Shown in pieces: positions 47,166-56,389 of a stretch of 64,000 bases of DNA (position 1 is its first letter; each line of letters starts with the position of its first letter). A model generated the notes under the pieces. It was not told the DNA's origin. It made no database searches and saw only the letters and a program-made list of their open reading frames with translations. The translations under genes and the position numbers were made by a program. The stretch comes from JAIBDK01 sp965261915. Lineage in GTDB: Bacteria; Pseudomonadota; Gammaproteobacteria; Arenicellales; Poriferihabitantaceae. Where the stretch lies: assembly GCA_965261915.1 (NCBI GenBank), contig CBDHDW010000013.1:496001-560000 (forward strand), read 5' to 3'.

Positions 47166-48974
47166 TTAGTCGCGATCGACCTTTAAAACAGATAAAAATG
47201 CTTCCTGGGGAATTTCCACAGAGCCAATTTGTTTCATCCGCTTTTTACCGGCTTTTTGCTTTTCGAGCAGTTTGCGTTTACGCGTAATATCTCCGCCGTA
47301 GCATTTTGCAGTTACATTTTTGCGTAATGCCTTAACGGTTTCCCGTGAAATAATTTTGGTGCCGATTGCCGCCTGAATCGCAACATCAAACATTTGACGG
47401 GGAATGAGCTTTGTCATTCGTTTGACCAGATCTCGTGCGCGATACTGGCTTTGCTCTCGGTGAACCAGCACAGCCAGCGGAGCCACTTTTTCCCCGTTTA
47501 TCAGGACATCTACTTTAACCATATCAGCAACCTGACTTTCGATGAATTCATAATCAAGCGAACCATAACCCCGACTGACTGATTTTAACTGATCAAAGAA
47601 ATCTACCACTACTTCCGTCAACGGCATCTCAAATTCTAACATTACCTGCCGTCCGTGATAGTGAATATTTTTCTGAACCCCCCGACGTTCTACACACAGC
47701 GTCATTACACTTCCAACATAATCATTTGGCAGTAATATCCTCGCCAGGATAAATGGTTCCTTGATGGTGTCAATGCTCGACAAATCAGGCAGAGACGCTG
47801 GATTGTCGATGAAAATGGTCTCCCCATTTTTCATATTAATTTCGTATACCACCGTTGGCGCAGTCGTAATCAGATCCAGTTGATATTCCCTTTCAAGGCG
47901 TTCCTGTATAATTTCCATGTGCAGCATACCCAGAAACCCGCAGCGAAACCCAAACCCCAACGCCTGTGAAGATTCCGGTTCGAACGCCAAAGATGCATCA
48001 TTCAGACTAAGCTTGTCCAGCGCGACTCGAAATGATTCAAAATCTGCACTATTGATGGGGTACAAGCCAGCGAAAACCGTCGGTTTGATCTCTTTAAATC
48101 CATCAAGCGGTATTTCCGCAGGGGCGTTGACCAGTGTCACGGTATCCCCCACCCTTGCGGATTGAATATCTTTCAGTCCTGCGATCATAAAACCAACATT
48201 TCCCGCCGACAAACGTGACACTTTTTCCGGTTTTGGGGTAAACACACCGATACTTTCCACCTGGAAATCACGACCAGTAGACATCATGCGTATTCGTGTT
48301 TTTGCATCATCAAGGCCACCGTCCACAATTCTGATTAGCGATACGACACCAAGATAATTATCAAACCATGAGTCCAACACCAACGCCCGCAACGGTTGGT
48401 TTGCAGTTGCCACGGGTGGTGGGACGAGCTCAACAATCTGCTCCAGCACATCCTCGATACCGATCCCCATTTTGGCACTAACGGATAAGGCTTCGGTGCT
48501 GTCGATTCCAATCACATCTTCAATTTCGGTTAGTACGCGATCTGGCTCCGCCGCAGGTAAATCGATCTTGTTTAAAACCGGGACGACGGTTAATCCGAGA
48601 TCAACCGCGGCGTAACAATTTGCGACAGTTTGAGCTTCCACACCCTGGGCCGCATCGACCACCAGCAAAGCACCTTCACAAGCACTCAATGAGCGTGATA
48701 CTTCATAAGAAAAATCAACGTGTCCCGGCGTATCAATGAGGTTAAGCTGATAAGTTTTCTCATCTTTTGCAGAATAGCTTAGACTAACGCTTTGCGCTTT
48801 GATGGTAATACCGCGCTCCCGCTCTATATCCATGGAATCCAGAACCTGTTCCTTCATTTCGCGTTGCTCTAGCCCGCCACATACCTGAATAAATCGATCA
48901 GCAAGGGTCGATTTGCCATGGTCAACATGAGCAATGATTGAAAAATTGCGAATTAGAGCGGGATCGTGAATCAT
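47166..48974 (-). CDS. lepA: Elongation factor 4 (LepA)
   Basis: 602 residues, the normal length. G1 AHVDHGKSTLADR, switch 2 DTPGHVDFSYEV and G4 NKIDLP, then the EF-G-like domains and the LepA-specific C-terminal domain (GGDITRKRKLLEKQKAGKK). It is a ribosome-associated GTPase thought to help translation initiation and 30S biogenesis. First gene of its operon, divergent from ppc. Confidence 0.98.
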   Translation of the reverse strand: MIHDPALIRNFSIIAHVDHGKSTLADRFIQVCGGLEQREMKEQVLDSMDIERERGITIKAQSVSLSYSAKDEKTYQLNLIDTPGHVDFSYEVSRSLSACEGALLVVDAAQGVEAQTVANCYAAVDLGLTVVPVLNKIDLPAAEPDRVLTEIEDVIGIDSTEALSVSAKMGIGIEDVLEQIVELVPPPVATANQPLRALVLDSWFDNYLGVVSLIRIVDGGLDDAKTRIRMMSTGRDFQVESIGVFTPKPEKVSRLSAGNVGFMIAGLKDIQSARVGDTVTLVNAPAEIPLDGFKEIKPTVFAGLYPINSADFESFRVALDKLSLNDASLAFEPESSQALGFGFRCGFLGMLHMEIIQERLEREYQLDLITTAPTVVYEINMKNGETIFIDNPASLPDLSSIDTIKEPFILARILLPNDYVGSVMTLCVERRGVQKNIHYHGRQVMLEFEMPLTEVVVDFFDQLKSVSRGYGSLDYEFIESQVADMVKVDVLINGEKVAPLAVLVHREQSQYRARDLVKRMTKLIPRQMFDVAIQAAIGTKIISRETVKALRKNVTAKCYGGDITRKRKLLEKQKAGKKRMKQIGSVEIPQEAFLSVLKVDRD

Positions 48975-49305
48975 TGACGAGGGGCTTAAGAGAGACTGCT
49001 CCGACTGGCGGATTCGGGTTGTATATCTGAAATCAGGGTTCGATACGGGAGCGCGATTCTACCCTTTTCCCGGCAATTGTGTAGTGTGATTTTACGTATT
49101 GGTCAGTAAATCCTTTCAAACACCACAAAGTACCGGCAATTTCATTTTTACTTTAATTTTCTAGTACGACAAAATAAGTGAAACTAATCGTCTAAGTAGC
49201 TAGAAATGATGAAAAACCCGGCTTTGTATAACATCAATTTAAATCGTGTCGTTTACAATAGCGCGGTCTTATTCCATTTACCTATTTAACGCACTCAAGA
49301 CATCA
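48975..49305. other. Intergenic region between lepA and ppc
   Basis: About 330 bp with no gene. It must hold the divergent promoters of the lepA operon and ppc. Candidate -10-like hexamers occur before ppc (for example TACAAT near 49254-49259), but none pairs with a clear -35. No RNA gene or operator was recognised. Confidence 0.45.
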
Positions 49306-52041
49306 ATGAATATCGCTACCAGCCTAAATGAGCAGCACCATGCACTTCGTTCAGACGTTCGGTTGCTCGGCAACCTGTTAGGACAGACTATCAAAACCCA
49401 GCATGGTGAAGAACTATTCGAATTAGTAGAAGAAGTGCGGGCAATCGCCAAACAGGCGCGGGCAGGCGATAATGCACAAATCCAGCGGCTTATTGAAATT
49501 CTTTCAGATTTAAGTTCGACAGATTTACTTAATCTCGCCCGAGCGTTTACATTATTTTTGAATCTCGCGAATATTGCGGAACAACATCACCAGATTCGCC
49601 AACGCCGCGCTTTACAGCTTGAAAAATTTCCAACAGCTGGTAGCGGGCATCCTGGCAGTTTTCTTCAGTCGGAACTCAATAAACTAAAAAATGCAGGCAT
49701 AGACAACAATACCTTATACAACCAGGTATGCGGCCTGAATATTGAACTCATATTAACCGCCCATCCCACAGAGATTCTTCGACGCAGCGTTTCTTCAAAA
49801 TTCTTTCGTATTGCAAATTTACTGCAGAACAAAGATCGTCCGGATCTGAGCGCCGCTGAGCAGTATGAGATACAGCTTTCGCTCCATCGTGCGGTAACCG
49901 AGGTCTGGGAAACCGATGAAATTAGACGGCTTCGCCCAACTCCAGTTGACGAAGCGAAAACCGGGCTCGTTTCGGTGGAAAATGCTTTATGGGAGGCGAT
50001 TCCTGAGATTCATCGACAGCTGGACTACGCATTAGTTGAATCCACAGGCCAGGCTTTACCCATTAGCGCTACACCGATTCGATTTGGCTCCTGGATGGGG
50101 GGTGACAGAGACGGCAATCCTAACACCACTCCAGCTGTAACGACTCAGGCATGCACCCTGACAAGATTAAAAGCAGCGGAGCTATTCTGGGAAGAAATTG
50201 ACCAACTTCGACGTGATCTGTCGATGCCCAAATGCAACGATGCGTTGCGTGCGGTTGTGAGTGAGTCCGCATTAGAACCCTATCGATCGTTACTCGAATC
50301 GGTTCAGGAGAAACTGCGTGCAACCATCAAATATCACTCCCGAATTTTCGATTCCTACGCGAAAGACAAATCCGGCCAACTTGCAAAGAAATTTTCTGCA
50401 GGCGGAAAATCCAGCCTAAAAACCGGGGTCTACCATACAAAACAGGAACTACTCGACAGCTTGATGCTTTGCTACGAATCGTTGCATGAATGCGGAGATT
50501 CACTTATTGCGGGCGGCCGTCTTACGGATATCATCAGGCGTTTAAACGTTTTCGGCCTGACGATTTTTAAGCTGGATATCCGTCAGGAAGCTGATCGCCA
50601 TTCAGATGCACTAGATGCCATAACCCGTTTCCTTGATCTCGGAAGCTACACCGAATGGGATGAGGCAGAGCGTCAATCCTTTCTGCTGAAAGAGCTCGCC
50701 AGCAACCGGCCTCTGATCGCTTCGACGTTCCCCGGCCCGGAAGATGCGAGCGACGAAGTAAAAGAAGTACTGCAAACCTTTAGAATGCTGGCAGGGGAAA
50801 ACAGAGAATCATTTGGTGCTTATGTCATCTCCATGGCATCAACACCTTCCGATGTACTCGCGGTCGCGCTATTGCAAAAAGAGTGCCGTGTAACAGAACC
50901 ATTGCGGGTGGTTCCTCTCTTTGAACGTCTTGATGCGCTGAATGGTGCAGCAAACTGCATGGAAACGCTGTTTAGTTCATCCTGGTATAAAACTTATATC
51001 AATGGCAGTCATGAAGTCATGATTGGCTATTCTGATTCGGCCAAAGATGCAGGAATTCTGTCAGCAGCCTGGGGGCTCTACCAGGCTCAGGAACAATTAG
51101 TCGATGTATTTGAACGGCACAATATCAAAATGACCTTGTTCCACGGAAGAGGCGGCACAGTAGCACGCGGAGGCGGCCCTGCTTACGAAGCAATCCTTTC
51201 GCAGCCGCCTGGTTCTGTGAACGGATCTATCCGAATAACCGAGCAAGGGGAAGTCATTCAAGCCAAGTTTGGATTACCCGGTATGGCCATTGAATCCCTT
51301 CAGGTTTATATCGGTGCCGTACTGGAAGCAACCTTAACACCGCCGCCCAAACCCAAAGAAGACTGGCGTCAGCAGATGAAGATCCTGTCTGACAGTGCAG
51401 TGTCAGAATTTCATGATGTCGTTCGAAATCATCCCGATTTTGTCCCCTACTTCACCCAGGCAACTCCTGAACAGGAAATTGGTAATCTCAAAATTGGCAG
51501 CCGACCGGCAAGACGCCGAAAAGGCAGCGGTATTCAATATCTGCGTGCAATTCCCTGGATCTTCGCATGGACTCAGACCAAGCTTTTGCTACCAGCCTGG
51601 TTGGGTGTAGGTCGGGCGTTGCAAACCGCTGTCGATAACGGTGATCGAGAAACATTGCGAGAAATGCAGCAGCACTGGCCATTTTTCAAGGCTACGCTGG
51701 ACTCAATCGAGATGGTATTTTCCAAGGCAAACCCCAATATATCTGCGCTTTATGACAAACGACTGGTTGAAGCCGATCTGCAGCCCCTTGGGGAGGAGCT
51801 GAGAGGCAAATATCATCAGACGATGGCCTTGTTGCTCGATATCACTCAGCATGAAATTCCTCTGGAAAATTCGCCGATCGTTCGGCAATCCGTGGATGTT
51901 CGGAATACCTACGTTGTGCCGTTAAATTTATTACAGGTTGAGTTGCTCGCGAGAATTCGAGAGCAGGAAGACCAGCATGTATTGAATGCTTTATTGGTTA
52001 CGATTAACGGAATCGCGGCGGGAATGCGTAATACTGGATAA
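49306..52041 (+). CDS. ppc: Phosphoenolpyruvate carboxylase
   Basis: 911 residues from ATG 49306 (MNIATSLNEQ); the frame also opens 20 codons earlier without family-like residues. Conserved motifs: LTAHPTEILRRS (catalytic His), GSWMGGDRDGNPNTT, VMIGYSDSAKDAG and FHGRGGTVARGGGPAYEAIL, ending MRNTG as in the family. It forms oxaloacetate from PEP and bicarbonate. Monocistronic by appearance. Confidence 0.97.
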   Translation: MNIATSLNEQHHALRSDVRLLGNLLGQTIKTQHGEELFELVEEVRAIAKQARAGDNAQIQRLIEILSDLSSTDLLNLARAFTLFLNLANIAEQHHQIRQRRALQLEKFPTAGSGHPGSFLQSELNKLKNAGIDNNTLYNQVCGLNIELILTAHPTEILRRSVSSKFFRIANLLQNKDRPDLSAAEQYEIQLSLHRAVTEVWETDEIRRLRPTPVDEAKTGLVSVENALWEAIPEIHRQLDYALVESTGQALPISATPIRFGSWMGGDRDGNPNTTPAVTTQACTLTRLKAAELFWEEIDQLRRDLSMPKCNDALRAVVSESALEPYRSLLESVQEKLRATIKYHSRIFDSYAKDKSGQLAKKFSAGGKSSLKTGVYHTKQELLDSLMLCYESLHECGDSLIAGGRLTDIIRRLNVFGLTIFKLDIRQEADRHSDALDAITRFLDLGSYTEWDEAERQSFLLKELASNRPLIASTFPGPEDASDEVKEVLQTFRMLAGENRESFGAYVISMASTPSDVLAVALLQKECRVTEPLRVVPLFERLDALNGAANCMETLFSSSWYKTYINGSHEVMIGYSDSAKDAGILSAAWGLYQAQEQLVDVFERHNIKMTLFHGRGGTVARGGGPAYEAILSQPPGSVNGSIRITEQGEVIQAKFGLPGMAIESLQVYIGAVLEATLTPPPKPKEDWRQQMKILSDSAVSEFHDVVRNHPDFVPYFTQATPEQEIGNLKIGSRPARRRKGSGIQYLRAIPWIFAWTQTKLLLPAWLGVGRALQTAVDNGDRETLREMQQHWPFFKATLDSIEMVFSKANPNISALYDKRLVEADLQPLGEELRGKYHQTMALLLDITQHEIPLENSPIVRQSVDVRNTYVVPLNLLQVELLARIREQEDQHVLNALLVTINGIAAGMRNTG

Positions 52042-52110
52042 CAGTCGGTCGTTAACAGAAGGTCGTCAGGTATACTATCGTCTGGACTGATAAATGGCGG
52101 GTTATGAGTT

Positions 52111-52812
52111 TTGGAATCGCTAATCCATGCGACTGGTCAGGCTTTTGAGTTACTTTTTTCAGGTGATCGAGAGCTTTGGGAGATCATTGCGATATCCTTT
52201 AAAGTATCTTGTACTGCAATACTCATTTCGGCACCTGTTTCCGTCGTAATTGCCTTTTGCCTCGCATACTTTAATTTCCCCGGTCGGCGGTTTGTCATTT
52301 CCATATTCAGCACGCTGCTAGCCTTCCCCGCTGTGGTAGTGGGTCTGGTAATCTACCTTTTGCTTTCGAATCAAGGCCCGTTGGGTGACTGGCGCTTACT
52401 TTTTACTCAGTCAGCAATGATTATGGCTCAATGTTGTCTGTGTATACCAATTTTGGTTGCAATGGGCCATTCAGCTTTTCAATCTGCGGATTCCCGCGCC
52501 TGGGAAACTGCGATCACTTTAGGGAAAACACCCATTGCTGCGTTTATACTGGTTGTCATTGAAACTCGCTTTGCGTTGCTTGCAGCACTGCTTTCCGGAT
52601 TTGGGCGAATCATCGCAGAAGTCGGTGCATCCATGATGGTTGGCGGGAACATTCTCCATCACACACGAAACATTCCCACAGCAATTGCGCTGGAAACCAG
52701 CAAAGGTAACTTTTCTCAGGGCATCGCACTTGGCATCGTCTTGATTGCACTGGCCTTTATATTGAACATACTACTGCAGTATTTTCAGGGCAGAGGAAAG
52801 TTATTGCTATGA
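52111..52812 (+). CDS. tupB: Tungstate/molybdate-type ABC transporter permease (TupB-like)
   Basis: 233 residues with five to six membrane segments and the permease EAA-type loop (AWETAITLGKTPIAAFIL, then EVGASMMVGGNIL). The start is TTG at 52111; the nearby ATG at 52104 is out of frame. Similarity in wording is to TupB-type permeases for tungstate. It overlaps the ATPase gene by four bases. No substrate-binding protein gene lies beside it. Molybdate or another oxyanion is also possible. Confidence 0.8.
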   Translation: MESLIHATGQAFELLFSGDRELWEIIAISFKVSCTAILISAPVSVVIAFCLAYFNFPGRRFVISIFSTLLAFPAVVVGLVIYLLLSNQGPLGDWRLLFTQSAMIMAQCCLCIPILVAMGHSAFQSADSRAWETAITLGKTPIAAFILVVIETRFALLAALLSGFGRIIAEVGASMMVGGNILHHTRNIPTAIALETSKGNFSQGIALGIVLIALAFILNILLQYFQGRGKLLL

Positions 52813-53531
52813 AAGACGGTATTGTTGCTCGTATACAGTTTTCGGGGCTTTCCCATCAATTCAATTCGAACAATGTTTTGCACAACGTCAGTTTTGAACT
52901 CCAGCGAAACACTGCCACGCTGATAAAGGGTGAGAATGGCTCCGGAAAAACCACACTGCTCAGGATTCTATCTGGTTTATTAAAACCAACCACAGGTTAT
53001 GTCGATTTAGACGGAAAGCTTATTCCGTGGAAAAAATGCAAACGGCGACTGATCCAGCACGCGATCTATCTTCATCAATCGCCCTATATGTTTTCGGGAA
53101 ACGTATATCGCAATCTCGCAATTGGGTTAAGTGGCGCCAAAAACAGCAAGACCAATCATAATCGCATAATTGATGCATTGCATTGGGCTAAACTCAATCA
53201 ATATCAAAACGCGTCCGCACGAACACTATCCGGCGGGCAGCAGCAGCGGCTGGCAATTGCCAGAGCCGGATTAACGGGCTCGCCCTTTATCATGCTAGAC
53301 GAGCCTACGGCAAACATGGATGCCGAATCATCCACAAGAACGGTGCAGCTTTTGAGTCAATTAAAGGACCAGGGAGTTGGTTTGGTTATTTCAAGCCACC
53401 ATACGGACATTTATCGATCCCTAATCGATAACACGATTGCCTTGCAAACTTACGGGCAGCCTGACCGACCCGATGAAGAATCAGGTTCAGGCGATATTCC
53501 GAATAATGTAACGCCGATATCCAGAGGATAA
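52809..53531 (+). CDS. tupC: Tungstate/molybdate-type ABC transporter ATPase (TupC-like)
   Basis: 240 residues. Walker A GENGSGKTT, signature LSGGQQQRLAIARA, Walker B FIMLDEPTANMD and the switch His in SSHHTD. Short for a metal-oxyanion importer ATPase, with no C-terminal TOBE/Mop sensor domain. The tail (about 220-240) is polar. An IS66 copy begins 18 bp after the stop and now separates it from mobA, its probable operon partner. Confidence 0.82.
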   Translation: MKDGIVARIQFSGLSHQFNSNNVLHNVSFELQRNTATLIKGENGSGKTTLLRILSGLLKPTTGYVDLDGKLIPWKKCKRRLIQHAIYLHQSPYMFSGNVYRNLAIGLSGAKNSKTNHNRIIDALHWAKLNQYQNASARTLSGGQQQRLAIARAGLTGSPFIMLDEPTANMDAESSTRTVQLLSQLKDQGVGLVISSHHTDIYRSLIDNTIALQTYGQPDRPDEESGSGDIPNNVTPISRG

Positions 53532-53549
53532 TCCTTTTCAGGAATATTC

Positions 53550-55087
53550 GTAACTGCCCAGGTACCCTAAGGAATAATTCTCTTGGAATAATTCTCTTGC
53601 CTGAGGAATCCCGATGTGATTCATTAAGATTATGATTTTTTCAAACGCACCCAAAGGTTATGTTTCCGTTGAGGCTTATGAAGAGCTGAAGCAGAAGAAT
53701 GCACAAACGATAGCCCTGCTTGTGGCTCGCATTGAAGACCTTGAGCGTCGCCTCAGCTTGAACAGCAGCAACAGTAGCAAGCCGCCTTCAAGCGACGGCC
53801 TAAAGAAGCCCAAGGCTGAACCCAGAACCAAAAGTCTGCGGAGAAAATCCGGTAAAAAGTCAGGCGGGCAGAAAGGCCACAAGGGAAGCACCCTGTGCCA
53901 AACGGCAGATCCCGATCATGTTGAAGATCACTTTCCTTCTGTCTGCGGGCAATGTGGCACACCGCTGTCGCCATCAATGGCAGAGGATTACGCCGCACGA
54001 CAGGTGTTTGACCTGCCCGAGCCACAACCCCTGGTGACAACGGAACACAGGGCACATGTCTGCCTTTGCGGCCACTGTGGGGAAACAACCAGGGCGGCGT
54101 TTCCTCTGGAAGTAAAGGCACCCGTGCAGTACGGGCCACGCATCGCCGGAGTGGCAACATATCTCCAATGCGCCCATTTCCTGCCGGAAGACAGACTGGC
54201 GCAAATAATGGCCGATTTGTTCAATGCCCCTTTGGTTCCTGCCACTGTGGCCGCCATGAACCGCAAAGCATCAGAGCGGCTCAAGGGGGTTGCTTCTCAC
54301 CTGCAGGATGTGATCGCCCAACAGGTCCACGTCAAACATCTTGACGAGACGGGTTTCCGGATTACGGGGTGCCTGCAATGGCTTCACGTTGCCTGTACAC
54401 CGCTTCTGGCTTTCTACCGGGTCAGCAGCAAACGCGGTAATCTGTTATCCAATCTCACGGGCTGTATCGTGCATGATCATTGGCAGCCCTACTTCACGCT
54501 GGATGGTGTTACCCATGCGTTGTGCAATGCACACCATTTACGGGAACTGCAAGCGTTGGTCGAAATCGAACAGGAAGATTGGGCTGGTCAGATGCAAAGG
54601 CTACTGCGGCGTGCGCACCATGTCACACAGGCCGCGCGGGATAAGGGCGTGGCGGTTTCAACACCGCTTGTTGCGCTTATTAATCGGCGATACGACAGGA
54701 TCATCACCGCAGCATTGGATTTCCATGAGGAATTGCCTCCACTCGTGCCGCCAAAACCCGGAAGACGGGGGCGCAAGAAGCGACGGACAGGACATAATCT
54801 GGCTTTACGATTGCGCGATCACAAGGAAGGCACCCTGCGCTTTCTGACAGATCCCGACGTGCCCTTCACAAACAACGAAGCTGAACGCGACCTGCGGATG
54901 ATGAAACTACGTCAGAAAATATCGGGAGGGTTCAGGTCTGAACAAGGGGCAGAGGATTTTGCCACCCTGCGCAGCGTCATCACAACGGCGAGAAAACAAG
55001 GATGGAACATCATCGAAACACTGATGATGCCTGCCGATCAGATTATCGCAACACTGAAATACGCTTAAAAACAACCTGGGCAGTTAC
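53550..55087 (+). mobile_element. IS66-family (ISBst12-like) element, copy 3 (complete)
   Basis: 1538 bp between GTAACTGCCCAGG and CCTGGGCAGTTAC, flanked by the 8-bp direct repeat GAATATTC (53542-53549 and 55088-55095). The leader has the doubled 14-bp unit as in copy 2. It is inserted between tupC and mobA. Clean repeats suggest a recent event. Confidence 0.97.
53632..55068 (+). CDS. IS66-family transposase (TnpC-like)
   Basis: 478 residues, differing from the other copies by one or a few residues. All elements (coiled coil, Cys modules, HLDETGF / VHDHW / NNEAERD) are present, and both termini are intact, so this copy is probably competent. It has no tnpA/tnpB partners. Confidence 0.95.
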   Translation: MIFSNAPKGYVSVEAYEELKQKNAQTIALLVARIEDLERRLSLNSSNSSKPPSSDGLKKPKAEPRTKSLRRKSGKKSGGQKGHKGSTLCQTADPDHVEDHFPSVCGQCGTPLSPSMAEDYAARQVFDLPEPQPLVTTEHRAHVCLCGHCGETTRAAFPLEVKAPVQYGPRIAGVATYLQCAHFLPEDRLAQIMADLFNAPLVPATVAAMNRKASERLKGVASHLQDVIAQQVHVKHLDETGFRITGCLQWLHVACTPLLAFYRVSSKRGNLLSNLTGCIVHDHWQPYFTLDGVTHALCNAHHLRELQALVEIEQEDWAGQMQRLLRRAHHVTQAARDKGVAVSTPLVALINRRYDRIITAALDFHEELPPLVPPKPGRRGRKKRRTGHNLALRLRDHKEGTLRFLTDPDVPFTNNEAERDLRMMKLRQKISGGFRSEQGAEDFATLRSVITTARKQGWNIIETLMMPADQIIATLKYA

Positions 55088-55136
55088 GAATATTCTTTTA
55101 AAACCGTTTGTTAGCGCTATTTTCGGCGAATAATTT

Positions 55137-55727
55137 ATGACAATCCAAACCCATCAAATCACTGGCCTAATTCTCGCTGGCGGCAGAGCAAGCCGAATGA
55201 ATGGTCAGGATAAAGGACTGCTAAAATTCAATGGTGAAACCTTTGTCGAAATAATTACACGACAATTGCACCCTCAGTGTGCCGCAATCATGATTAACGC
55301 CAACCGCAATATAGCGCGCTACGAGCAACTTGGATTTCCGGTTCTAAGGGATCAACTCACTGGTTTTCAGGGACCGCTGGCAGGAATTTTTGCGGGATTA
55401 AAAAGCATTGAATCTAAGTGGCTCATCACGGTTCCCTGCGACGGCCCCTATATTGATAATGATTACGTATCAAAGTTAGCGACTTCGATAAAGCCCGACA
55501 CTGAAATCGTCGTCGCCAGTGCCCTGGGCAGGTTACAACCCGTATACGCATTAATCAGACGATCCCTGACATCAAGCCTTGAAGAATACCTCGGGTCGGG
55601 CGAACGAAAAATTGATAAATGGTATTTCAAACACCAGGTTGAAACGGTCGTATTTGAAGAATCAACCAGAATGTTTGAAAATATCAATACGCCAGAGGAA
55701 CTGACCGCCTTATCAGGGGGGAATTGA
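55137..55727 (+). CDS. mobA: Molybdenum cofactor guanylyltransferase MobA
   Basis: 196 residues with the nucleotidyltransferase motif LILAGGRASRMNGQDKGLL, the PCDGPYID metal site and the LQPVYALIRRSL segment. It adds GMP to molybdopterin to give the bis-MGD type cofactor. The last codons (TALSGGN) are formed by a dispersed palindromic repeat. The 3' end from 55582 is part of a 211-bp duplication whose second copy lies beyond the IS1634 elements. It was probably transcribed with tupBC before the IS66 insertion. Confidence 0.95.
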   Translation: MTIQTHQITGLILAGGRASRMNGQDKGLLKFNGETFVEIITRQLHPQCAAIMINANRNIARYEQLGFPVLRDQLTGFQGPLAGIFAGLKSIESKWLITVPCDGPYIDNDYVSKLATSIKPDTEIVVASALGRLQPVYALIRRSLTSSLEEYLGSGERKIDKWYFKHQVETVVFEESTRMFENINTPEELTALSGGN

Positions 55728-55792
55728 GTGACAAGTCCCCCCTGACAAGGGGGATTTAGGGGGTTGGGTTTTCCACAGTCTCTGAAGTCCCG
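55582..55792. repeat. 211-bp direct repeat, left copy (target duplication of outer IS1634)
   Basis: Starts AAGAATACCTCGGG inside mobA and ends GAAGTCCCG just before the IS1634 terminus at 55793. It recurs at 59848-60058 directly after the other terminus, and I see no mismatch by eye. Length and position mark it as a long target-site duplication. Confidence 0.93.
55713..55754. repeat. Palindromic G/C-run repeat at the mobA 3' end
   Basis: The arm TCAGGGGGGA (55713-55722) pairs perfectly with TCCCCCCTGA (55736-55745), with the mobA stop codon in the loop. A second hairpin, TCCCCC and GGGGGA around CTGACAA (55736-55754), overlaps it. Related copies lie at 13568, 59979-60020 and 61036. It may act as a terminator or be a dispersed repeat of REP type. 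Confidence 0.6.
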
Positions 55793-56135
55793 CCTGACTT
55801 CGACGGTTCACACTCATAACTCATTGATTTATAAGGAAACACAAAAATACCTAGGCACTACAAATGCCCAGATATTGAAGAATTATGTCAATTAGTACAG
55901 TGGGTAAGCTGTGGTAATCGCTTTTAATCCCATCACAGCATAGATTTTTTTTGCCTCTGGATTGATTTGAGAAGGCATGACATAACGCTGTTTGGTGCGC
56001 TTGTGTTTGAACACGCTGTGTTGCACATGAATCAAGGCATTACGGATAACAGCAGGGGATAAGGCTTTATGTTGTAGCTTGATTCGATACATTAGCTGTC
56101 TGATGCAGGCAAAAGCCATGAACGAAATGGCGATG

Positions 56136-56389
56136 TGGGCACGCACTCTTGAGGGTGTCCAGTGATAGATGGGGCGTACTTTCAAGTCGTGCTTAGTGAT
56201 GCGGAAACTCTCCTCAACCTGCCATAAGCCGCGATAGTGTGATAGCACTTCCTGGTGCGGCGTATCGGGCAAATTGGTAATCACCCCATGCAAGCCGTCC
56301 CAGCGGCTTTCGGCATCAATTTTATCCTGGTTGATACTCAGGCTGGTTTTTCCTTTGATAATCAGAAACTTTTTATAGCCGTAGTTATT
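56136..56389. repeat. 254-bp direct repeat, left copy (target duplication of inner IS1634)
   Basis: Begins TGGGCACGCACTCTTG and ends CCGTAGTTATT right before the inner element. The same sequence starts at 58283 after the inner right terminus and ends at 58536; no mismatch was seen by eye. Confidence 0.94.

Noticed and set aside
49000..49250. A tRNA gene upstream of ppc (a GGTTCGATACG string near 49030)
   Set aside because: No acceptor or anticodon stem can be built around the string.
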